A stretch of DNA of 8,210 bases from an uncultured Eubacteriales bacterium (GTDB taxonomy: Bacteria; Bacillota; Clostridia; Oscillospirales; UBA644). The notes below the pieces were generated by a model. It was not told the origin of the DNA. It saw only the letters and a program-made list of their open reading frames with translations, and searched no databases. A program made the position numbers and the translations under genes. The stretch spans positions 1 through 8,210 of the forward strand of contig CAKSQP010000069.1 of the NCBI GenBank assembly GCA_934486965.1. The letters are read 5' to 3'. Positions 1-4,818 of this stretch are shown here, one piece after another. Within the stretch, counting starts at the first letter, position 1, and every line of letters begins with the position of its first letter.

Positions 1-193
1 AAACGATATAAATTCCGAAAACAGCGGATATATCGCGAAAATTTTCGAGAAGATCCCCGAAATTGCGAAAAGCGAGGGGCTTGAAAACGGCTACCGCATA
101 ATAAACAACTGCGGCGACGACGGCTGTCAGAGCGTAAAACATCTGCATTTCCATATTCTCGGCGGCAAAAAACTTGCGGAAAAAATGTGTTAG
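1..193 (+). CDS. HIT family (histidine triad) nucleotide-binding protein, 3' end only
   Basis: This is the C-terminal 63 residues of a histidine-triad protein, cut by the left edge of the window; reading starts at base 2 and stops at TAG 191-193. The triad H-L-H-F-H is encoded at 140-154, followed by I-L-G-G-K. It is preceded by G-Y-R-I-I-N-N-C-G and D-G-C-Q-S-V, the usual lead-in to the triad in the HinT branch. HIT proteins of this branch are small dimeric cytosolic hydrolases of nucleoside phosphoramidates and related compounds; the triad histidines bind and attack the alpha phosphate. That activity is family knowledge, not something shown here. The next gene starts 18 nt downstream on the same strand with no terminator between, so the two are probably co-transcribed. 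The N-terminal half and the promoter lie outside the window. Family assignment is firm; the exact substrate is unknown. Confidence 0.9.
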   Translation, partial: NDINSENSGYIAKIFEKIPEIAKSEGLENGYRIINNCGDDGCQSVKHLHFHILGGKKLAEKMC

Positions 194-211
194 TAAAATA
201 AAGGTGAAAAA

Positions 212-1657
212 ATGAAACGAAAAATAATCGCGCTTTTTGCGGTTTTTTCAACCGTTTTGTCGCTTTACGGGTGTTCCGATATTCGGAACACCTTTTCCCT
301 TTTCGGGGGAAATGTCGAAAAAACGGGGAAAATATCGCATGAATTTACCGAAAAAAACGACGTATGGTGTTTTGACGCCGAAAAAGATTCCGTTTTCTTT
401 TCGTCCGATGAAAAAATCGCGACGGTCGACGGAAACGGAAACGTCCGACCCGTTTCTTCGGGGACTGCCGTTATCACCGCGGCAACGCCCGACGGCGGGA
501 AAATGCGGTCTGTCAGGGTCAATGTTTCCCTTCCTGAAAGCGAGGTGAAAAATTTGCGCGGAGTGTGGGTTTCTACCGTCTGGAATCTTGATTTCCCGTC
601 CGATTCGGGACTCGGAAAGCCCGCCTTGAAAAAGGAGATCGACGGCATTGTAAAAAATGTAAAGGACTGGGGGCTTAACGCAATTTTCTTGCAGGTCCGC
701 CCGATGTCCGACGCAATATATCCCTCCGGAATTTTCCCGTCTTCTTCCTTTGTCGCGGGGAAGCAGGGAGAAAAACTGCCTTTCGATATCCTTGAATATT
801 TCGTCTCCGCCGCCCATTCGTCGGGAATTGCGGTTCATGCGTGGATAAACCCTTACCGAGTGTCTTTTCCGTCGCTTTACGGAACGGACGCGGAAAAACT
901 GTCCGAAACAAATCCCGCGCGCCGTCACCCCGAATATACGGTCGCGTTTAACGGGGCTTTATATTATGACCCCGGTATCCCCGAAGTGCAAAAACTCGTG
1001 CTTTCGGGCGTTGAAGAAATACTCGATAAATACGACGTCGACGGAATACATTTCGACGATTATTTCTATCCGTCGGGTTCGTCGGACGAGGGAGCGTTCG
1101 ACGACGGTAAGACTTTTGAAAAATACGGCAACGGCAAAAATCTCGGCGACTGGAGGCGGGATAACGTTACTTCCCTTATAAAGGAAACGGCGGCTCTCGT
1201 AAAAAGAAAAAAGCCCTCCTGCGTTTTCGGAGTGTCGCCGGGCGGGATATGGGCGACAAAACAGAATAGCGCGGAGGGAGTTTCGGGTCTCGGAAACACT
1301 TCGCAGACCTATTACGACGTTTACGCCGACACGAAAAAATGGGTCGAGGAAAAATACGTCGACTATATCTGTCCGCAGATATATTGGCATATAGAAAGCA
1401 AAATTGCCCCGTTTGAACCGATAGCAAAATGGTGGAGCGACTTATGCTCCGAAAACAGCGTTCCGCTGTATGTAGGCATTGCGGCGTACCGAGGGGAGGA
1501 AAACGGAGCGTATAAAAACCCCGACGAGATAAAAAACGAACTTTCCTGTCTTTCATCTTTGTCGGGGTATTCGGGCGAAGTTTATTTTTCCTATTCTTCC
1601 TTAAAAAACGATCTTGCGTCAGTTATTTCGACTTTGAAAGAGGTTTACGGCGAATAG
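212..1657 (+). CDS. Lipoprotein with Big2-like domain and GHL10/DUF187 glycoside-hydrolase-like domain (YngK type)
   Basis: A 481-residue predicted surface lipoprotein. Residues 1-20 form a short basic plus hydrophobic signal ending in L-Y-G-C, so Cys21 is the likely lipidated residue after signal peptidase II cleavage. Residues about 55-105 look like a bacterial Ig-like (Big2) domain (S-S-D-E-K-I-A-T-V-D, then G-T-A-V-I-T-A). From N114-L-R-G-V-W onward it matches the GHL10/DUF187 family, a TIM-barrel glycosidase-like domain. Conserved blocks are H209-A-W-I-N-P-Y-R, G278-I-H-F-D-D-Y-F-Y-P, F-G-V-S-P-G-G-I-W and Y385-I-C-P-Q-I-Y-W. D282/D283 are candidate active-site acids by analogy. The likely role is hydrolysis or binding of a cell-wall or extracellular glycan; the substrate cannot be read from sequence. 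The ATG at 212 follows AAGGTG (201-206). It lies 18 nt after the HIT gene, and its last 35 bp overlap the convergent transporter gene. An unusual hairpin covers codons 20-27. Confidence 0.88.
   Translation: MKRKIIALFAVFSTVLSLYGCSDIRNTFSLFGGNVEKTGKISHEFTEKNDVWCFDAEKDSVFFSSDEKIATVDGNGNVRPVSSGTAVITAATPDGGKMRSVRVNVSLPESEVKNLRGVWVSTVWNLDFPSDSGLGKPALKKEIDGIVKNVKDWGLNAIFLQVRPMSDAIYPSGIFPSSSFVAGKQGEKLPFDILEYFVSAAHSSGIAVHAWINPYRVSFPSLYGTDAEKLSETNPARRHPEYTVAFNGALYYDPGIPEVQKLVLSGVEEILDKYDVDGIHFDDYFYPSGSSDEGAFDDGKTFEKYGNGKNLGDWRRDNVTSLIKETAALVKRKKPSCVFGVSPGGIWATKQNSAEGVSGLGNTSQTYYDVYADTKKWVEEKYVDYICPQIYWHIESKIAPFEPIAKWWSDLCSENSVPLYVGIAAYRGEENGAYKNPDEIKNELSCLSSLSGYSGEVYFSYSSLKNDLASVISTLKEVYGE
270..292 (+). 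other. Perfect 10-bp inverted repeat followed by T-rich tract inside the lipoprotein gene
   Basis: GGTGTTCCGA (270-279) and TCGGAACACC (283-292) are perfect reverse complements separated by TAT. They are followed by TTTTCCCTTTT (293-303). As RNA this would be a 9-10 bp stem with a 3-5 nt loop and a U-rich tail, resembling an intrinsic terminator on the plus strand. It could also be a 23-bp operator-like palindrome. It lies in coding sequence over residues 20-27, at the lipobox cysteine. Its function is not established and it may be fortuitous. Confidence 0.45.
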
Positions 1658-2513
1658 CCGTTTCGGAAATAAAAGCCGAACCGAGTATTAAGACCGCACC
1701 GATGTAACCGAAGAGGTCGAGCGGCTCCGCAAGGAAAAGAGCCGACAGAATAAGAGCGACGACGGGGTCGATATATCCGAGGACTGCCGAGGTCTGGGCG
1801 GGAAGCGAGGCTATTGCCCCGAAATAGAGGTTGTAGGTAAAGCCCGTGTGGATAACGCCGACCGTGAGTGTCATTATGACCGACACGGGCGTTATCATTT
1901 CCGCCGTGACTTTTTCGCAGATAAGCGTATACGGCAGAATAACAACAGCCGCCGCGGCGAGTTGGAAAAGGGTCATATCATAGTCGGAAATATCTTTTAA
2001 TTTCTTGTTTGTCAGAACGACTGCTGAATAAAAAAGCGCCGCGCCGAGACCGCAGGAGATTCCCGCAGGATTCATATTTTCGGGTGCCGAAAAAACGCCC
2101 GAAACGAAAATCATTCCGATAAATGCGGTGAAAATGCAGACGGCTTTTTTCGCGGTCAGCCTTTCTTTCAATATTATCGGCGAAAACAGGGTTATGAAGA
2201 CGGGCGACATATAGTAGCAGAGGGTCGCCGTCGAAACGGTCGTAAGCCTGTACGCCTGAAACAGAAGTATCCAGTTTACGCCTATAAACGCCCCCGAAAG
2301 ACAGAGCGGCAAAAGGTTTTTCTTTATCGCCTTGAAGTCTATGGGCGAGCGTTTTATCGCCTTTACGATAAGCAGAAACACGACCCCGATAACGCCTCTC
2401 AAAAACGCGAGAGAACCCGAGGGCAGGGGAATGTATCTTACAAATACGCCGAGCGTTCCGAAAACGCTCATCGCGAAAATCATTTTTAATGTTGCTTTTT
2501 TTCTTTCCGTCAT
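1623..2513 (-). CDS. EamA/DMT family membrane transporter
   Basis: A 296-residue integral membrane protein of the drug/metabolite transporter superfamily, with about ten hydrophobic segments arranged as two EamA repeats. The first repeat contains F-L-R-G-V-I-G near the second segment and Y-Y-M-S-P-V-F followed by K-E-R-L-T. The second contains G-Y-I-D-P-V-V-A-L-I-L-S-A-L-F-L-A-E-P and ends G-A-V-L-I-L-G-S-A-F-I-S-E, the typical closing block. Such proteins export or exchange small metabolites at the cytoplasmic membrane; the substrate is not predictable. The start is taken as ATG 2513-2511 because GGAGGAA (2527-2521) sits 7 nt upstream. An in-frame ATG at 2543 would add ten charged residues and place coding sequence over the ribosome binding site and candidate promoter. 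The 3' end overlaps the convergent lipoprotein gene by 35 bp, so no terminator fits between them. It is the last minus-strand gene, separated from the HNH unit by a terminator. Confidence 0.9.
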   Translation of the reverse strand: MTERKKATLKMIFAMSVFGTLGVFVRYIPLPSGSLAFLRGVIGVVFLLIVKAIKRSPIDFKAIKKNLLPLCLSGAFIGVNWILLFQAYRLTTVSTATLCYYMSPVFITLFSPIILKERLTAKKAVCIFTAFIGMIFVSGVFSAPENMNPAGISCGLGAALFYSAVVLTNKKLKDISDYDMTLFQLAAAAVVILPYTLICEKVTAEMITPVSVIMTLTVGVIHTGFTYNLYFGAIASLPAQTSAVLGYIDPVVALILSALFLAEPLDLFGYIGAVLILGSAFISETAIRRKPLSKSK

Positions 2514-2520
2514 AATTTTC

Positions 2521-2527
2521 TTCCTCC
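2521..2527 (-). promoter_or_regulatory. Ribosome binding site that fixes the transporter start
   Basis: On the minus strand this reads GGAGGAA, 7 nt before ATG 2513. It is close to the ideal anti-16S complement. It argues for the internal methionine over the upstream ATG at 2543. Confidence 0.75.
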
Positions 2528-2533
2528 GCGGAA

Positions 2534-2542
2534 ATAATAGCA
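2534..2542 (-). promoter_or_regulatory. Possible extended -10 promoter element for the transporter gene
   Basis: The minus strand reads TGC-TATTAT at 2542-2534, an extended -10 form (TGnTATTAT) about 20 nt before the transporter start. A consensus TTGACA lies at 2556-2551 but only 11 nt upstream of TATTAT, too close to act as its -35. If this -10 is used, the transcript would start just ahead of the ribosome binding site with a very short leader. The position right after the preceding terminator fits, but the call is tentative. Confidence 0.3.
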
Positions 2543-2563
2543 TGAAAATGTGTCAATTAAACA

Positions 2564-2595
2564 AAAAATCTTTATTCTTGCGAATAAAGATTTTT
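2564..2595 (-). terminator. Rho-independent terminator after the HNH gene
   Basis: AAAAATCTTTATTC (2564-2577) and GAATAAAGATTTTT (2582-2595) form a perfect 14-bp inverted repeat around a 4-nt loop. On the minus strand the loop is GCAA closed by C-G, a stable GNRA tetraloop. The stem is followed by a T-run continuing into TTTTTTGTTTAATT. It lies 41 bp after the HNH stop codon and ahead of the transporter gene. The stem is AT-rich, so efficiency may be moderate. The flanking A and T runs would also allow some activity on the plus strand. Confidence 0.75.
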
Positions 2596-2635
2596 ATAGA
2601 TCTGTCAAGCGGCATAAGATTAAAACTTTATCTGT

Positions 2636-3442
2636 TTATAAAACGTTATCCGCCAATATTTTTGAACTTTTGGTGCGGTTGCATTTCCAGCATAGGGTTT
2701 GGAGATTTTTTTCTTCTGTAACGCCTCCTTTGGATACCGGAACAATATGGTCGATTTCCAATAAGAGATTCGGTTCTGTATGTGTCGAATTGCCGCAAAT
2801 ACAGCAGGTATAATTATCTCTTTTTTTGATAAATTCACGCAGTTTTTTTGTCATTAAAATTCTCTGCTCTTTTGCGAAAGCACTTGCTGTAAGTTTTCCT
2901 TCAAGGGTTCTGATCAATTCTATAATGGTTTCTTCCGTCATGGGTACGGTGAAATAACGCTGTGCCATACCGCCGTTAGATGTATAAATAAATTTGTATT
3001 CTACAATAAGATCGCTTTCGTCAATGTTTGCAAATCCCAATCTGTGATAAAATCCTTTTTCGTCGTTTTCCAAAACAAAATCGGGAACATCTTCAATGTA
3101 TTGCCGGTATTCTTCCTTATGGCTTTCAATTATTTGTTTTGCCTCTTTTAAGGTCTCCAACTCTTCTATAAGCAATTGTAATTTTTGAATTTGTTTTGGA
3201 TAATTTTCCTTAATCGGATAAAAATATTTTACTACATATTCTATCGGACGATTTTCGGCACTTGCAAAAACGGCGGCAGATACTTCTGCCGAAAAAGGTG
3301 TAATCGTCTTTTTATAAGGACGTATGAAATTGTATTGATCGTCTATTACCGTTTCATTGCGGACGACCCTTGTTCCGAAAAGATTTGCTATTGATTGTAC
3401 TTTTTCATTGATATATTCATTAAATTCTTTTTGTGAACTCAT
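2636..3442 (-). CDS. HNH endonuclease, C-terminal part of a probable frameshifted two-frame gene
   Basis: Counted from ATG 3442 this is 268 residues. The C-terminus is a clear zinc-binding HNH nuclease: C213-x-x-C216, then L-E-I-D231-H232-I-V-P, N246-L-Q-T-L, and C251-W-K-C254-N255. The two CxxC pairs would bind structural zinc, and H232 with the downstream asparagines form the metal-dependent nicking or cleavage centre. Residues 1-200 are mostly helical with a coiled-coil stretch near 80-115 and no recognised domain. ATG 3442 has no convincing ribosome binding site; the nearest purine run, AGAGA, is about 14 nt away. The reading frame continues open upstream to a TGA at 3559-3557 with no ATG, GTG or TTG, and the 27 codons between 3523 and 3443 read as ordinary protein. 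Translation of that extension is only possible by a -1 shift from the upstream gene at 3529-3523. The HNH assignment is firm; independent translation from ATG 3442 is doubtful. Confidence 0.85.
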   Translation of the reverse strand: MSSQKEFNEYINEKVQSIANLFGTRVVRNETVIDDQYNFIRPYKKTITPFSAEVSAAVFASAENRPIEYVVKYFYPIKENYPKQIQKLQLLIEELETLKEAKQIIESHKEEYRQYIEDVPDFVLENDEKGFYHRLGFANIDESDLIVEYKFIYTSNGGMAQRYFTVPMTEETIIELIRTLEGKLTASAFAKEQRILMTKKLREFIKKRDNYTCCICGNSTHTEPNLLLEIDHIVPVSKGGVTEEKNLQTLCWKCNRTKSSKILADNVL

Positions 3443-3519
3443 AAGAGTATCACATGTCTCTTTTATTTTTGAGAAATCCGAAGATTGGTAATAATCAAGT
3501 ATCTTTTGATTTTCTGTTA

Positions 3520-4275
3520 CTATTTTTTTATTTCTTTCTCTGTGTTGGCAATAAAATCACCTATTAAATCCCATTCTTCACTGTCTAAAGTCTTTATTTT
3601 CTTTATACTGTTAACCGTTCTGTCAAATAATTTAGCGATTAAATCATCTAACTGTTCCACGGAATTCTTTATAACTAATATTTCTTTGTTTTCATTTGCA
3701 TATTCAATAAGATTATTAACTTTGCCGTAATACTCCTGATGTTTTTTGTCCAATGCTTCTTTTTGCTGTTCTTTTAAGTATTTATTATACTCTCCCTTTC
3801 CCATAAGCAATGACGGGTCATTCTTTAATTCGTTGATCATATCTCGGTTTACAGATTTTATTTGTCTGCCTAAATGATTTCCTGCAGAAGAAATATAATC
3901 GATGCAAATATTATAACAGTAGGAATTTGATATCTCTGCATGTATCTTTTCTTCAATTTTACTATAAAATATTCTATTTTGGTATTCGTTATTTTTAAGG
4001 AAATTTCTTAATTTTTGGGCTTTTTCCGCTTTTCTGTTAAGGGCTTTTTCAGCATTGTCAAGGTTTGATTTATCCTCTTTGAAGAATTTTATATAATTGT
4101 ATTTTTCCAAAGACTGCCGACTTTTTACTCTGATAGAAGCATCAATGTAAGGAATTATTTCCCAACTGCTAAATCCCAATTCATGCAAAATATCAGATTC
4201 CAATTTATTATATATTATTTTCAGGACAATTGCTGAAATAATGAAAATACCGAATAATATTCCAAATATAAGCAT
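3520..4275 (-). CDS. Membrane-anchored coiled-coil protein, probable N-terminal part of the HNH protein
   Basis: A 251-residue product from ATG 4275, with AAGGAAAGGAAC (4292-4281) as ribosome binding site. Residues 3-22 are one hydrophobic segment (probable single membrane anchor, small N-terminal end outside or uncleaved signal). The rest is charged and helical, with likely coiled coils near 68-95 and 160-230. I recognise no catalytic motif in this half. It ends K-E-I-K-K at TAG 3522-3520, directly after seven A residues; a -1 shift there continues into the HNH frame with I-V-T-E-N-Q-K-I. From memory, HNH proteins of Bacillota with a similar coiled-coil front occur as single chains of about 540 residues, which fits 251+27+268, but I cannot verify this here. 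Codon and base composition are much more AT-rich than in the flanking nif and transporter genes. Alternatives are a genuinely separate partner protein, or a broken gene. Confidence 0.7.
   Translation of the reverse strand: MLIFGILFGIFIISAIVLKIIYNKLESDILHELGFSSWEIIPYIDASIRVKSRQSLEKYNYIKFFKEDKSNLDNAEKALNRKAEKAQKLRNFLKNNEYQNRIFYSKIEEKIHAEISNSYCYNICIDYISSAGNHLGRQIKSVNRDMINELKNDPSLLMGKGEYNKYLKEQQKEALDKKHQEYYGKVNNLIEYANENKEILVIKNSVEQLDDLIAKLFDRTVNSIKKIKTLDSEEWDLIGDFIANTEKEIKK
3523..3529 (-). other. A7 slippery heptamer at the junction of the two HNH-gene frames
   Basis: In the upstream frame the minus strand reads ATA-AAA-AAA-TAG, so A-AAA-AAA sits exactly as the heptamer used for -1 tandem slippage and is directly followed by the stop. 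After a -1 slip the next codons are ATA-GTA-ACA-GAA, which is the open HNH frame. A weak 6-bp stem (AATCAA/TTGATT, 3511-3493) starts 11 nt downstream. An AGGTGA at 3563-3558 lies about 28 nt upstream, farther than known stimulatory sites. The same run could instead be a tract-length switch or a homopolymer sequencing error. Confidence 0.55.
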
Positions 4276-4337
4276 ATTTTGTTCCTTTCCTTATTGTATG
4301 TAAAGTTATAATAATTAAAAAGTATCTGATTCCCCGT

Positions 4338-4351
4338 ATATTTATAAATAT
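4338..4351. promoter_or_regulatory. AT palindrome overlapping the HNH-unit promoter (possible operator)
   Basis: ATATTTATAAATAT is a perfect 14-bp palindrome. It covers the downstream end of the -10 box and the expected transcription start of the HNH unit, where a repressor would block initiation. A second dyad, ACAAAT (4356-4361) with ATTTGT (4370-4375), occupies the -35/-10 spacer. Low sequence complexity makes chance occurrence plausible. Confidence 0.3.
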
Positions 4352-4378
4352 TGTAACAAATAGACAACAATTTGTCAA
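4350..4378 (-). promoter_or_regulatory. Near-consensus housekeeping sigma promoter for the HNH unit
   Basis: On the minus strand TTGACA (4378-4373) is followed by a 17-bp spacer and TACAAT (4355-4350), with TG one base before the -10 (extended -10). The predicted start is near 4343, giving a leader of about 67 nt before ATG 4275. It lies directly after the nifU terminator, so the HNH unit has its own promoter. This is the best promoter match in the window. Confidence 0.75.
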
Positions 4379-4386
4379 ATGATAGC

Positions 4387-4419
4387 AAAAAAATCCCCCG
4401 ACAGGCGTTTGTCGGGGGA
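4387..4419 (-). terminator. Strong rho-independent terminator of the nifS-nifU operon
   Basis: The stem CCCCCGACA (4395-4403) pairs with TGTCGGGGG (4410-4418) around a 6-nt loop, extended by a T-A pair (4394/4419). On the minus strand it is followed by seven T residues (4393-4387). It begins 10 bp after the nifU stop codon. It insulates the HNH unit from nif transcription. Confidence 0.92.
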
Positions 4420-4428
4420 AAATTTTTA

Positions 4429-4818
4429 TTAAAGATTTTCGGTCGGAATACCGTTCTTTTTATAGTAGTCTTCGATTGCCGCCTTGACCGCTTCTTCGGC
4501 AAGGACCGAGCAGTGAATTTTGTGGGTCGGCAGTCCGTCGAGCGCCTCGACGACGGCTTTATTCGAAAGGGTGAGAGCCTCTTCGACTTTCTTGCCTTTT
4601 ATCATTTCGGTCGCCATCGAACTTGTCGCGATAGCCGAGCCGCAGCCGAAGGTGTTGAACTTTGCGTCGGTGATTATTCCGTTGTCGATTTTGAGGTATA
4701 CTTTCATTATATCTCCGCATTTTGCGTTGCCGACTTCGCCTACGCCGTCCGCGTTCTCAATCTCTCCGACGTTTCTCGGGTGAAGAAAATGATCCATTAC
4801 CTTTTCACTGTATAACAT
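4429..4818 (-). CDS. nifU: Fe-S cluster assembly scaffold protein NifU/IscU (clostridial type)
   Basis: A 129-residue IscU-type scaffold on which [2Fe-2S] and [4Fe-4S] clusters are built from sulfur delivered by the cysteine desulfurase encoded just upstream, then passed to apoproteins in the cytosol. It carries the three ligand cysteines and their partners: C34-G-D36 (K-C-G-D), C59 (F-G-C-G-S-A) and H102-C103 (K-I-H-C-S). It matches full IscU length without the C-terminal extensions of classical nitrogen-fixation NifU. The segment that in enterobacterial IscU reads LPPVK (HscA chaperone contact) is here L-P-T-H-K. The start is taken as ATG 4818 with AGGAG (4832-4828) 9 nt upstream; an in-frame TTG at 4839 would add seven residues but lacks this support. 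The start overlaps the end of nifS by 14 bp, so translation is probably coupled. The operon ends at the terminator just downstream. Confidence 0.95.
   Translation of the reverse strand: MLYSEKVMDHFLHPRNVGEIENADGVGEVGNAKCGDIMKVYLKIDNGIITDAKFNTFGCGSAIATSSMATEMIKGKKVEEALTLSNKAVVEALDGLPTHKIHCSVLAEEAVKAAIEDYYKKNGIPTENL

Noticed and set aside
248..928. Minus-strand open frame of 226 codons opposite the lipoprotein gene
   Set aside because: Arginine-rich shadow of a GC-biased gene. The plus-strand frame carries the lipobox and family motifs.
1843..1896. Interleaved inverted repeats GATAACGCC/GGCGTTATC and CCCGTG/CACGGG inside the transporter gene
   Set aside because: They fall within transmembrane-coding sequence with a 28-bp spacing and no T-run; no function is suggested, so they are treated as chance.
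2514..2543. Upstream ATG at 2543 as transporter start
   Set aside because: It would put coding sequence over the GGAGGAA site and candidate promoter and adds ten charged residues not typical of the family. ATG 2513 has ideal spacing.
3253..3294. Alternative hairpins (CGGCAGA/TCTGCCG and TTTCGGCA/TGCCGAAA) inside the HNH gene
   Set aside because: They look like a possible internal terminator but arise from an alanine-rich coding stretch and the T-run is displaced; too weak to call.
2560..4420. Search for direct repeats or attachment sites flanking the AT-rich HNH unit
   Set aside because: No matching direct repeats, integrase, transposase or tRNA end could be seen at either boundary, so no mobile element is annotated.
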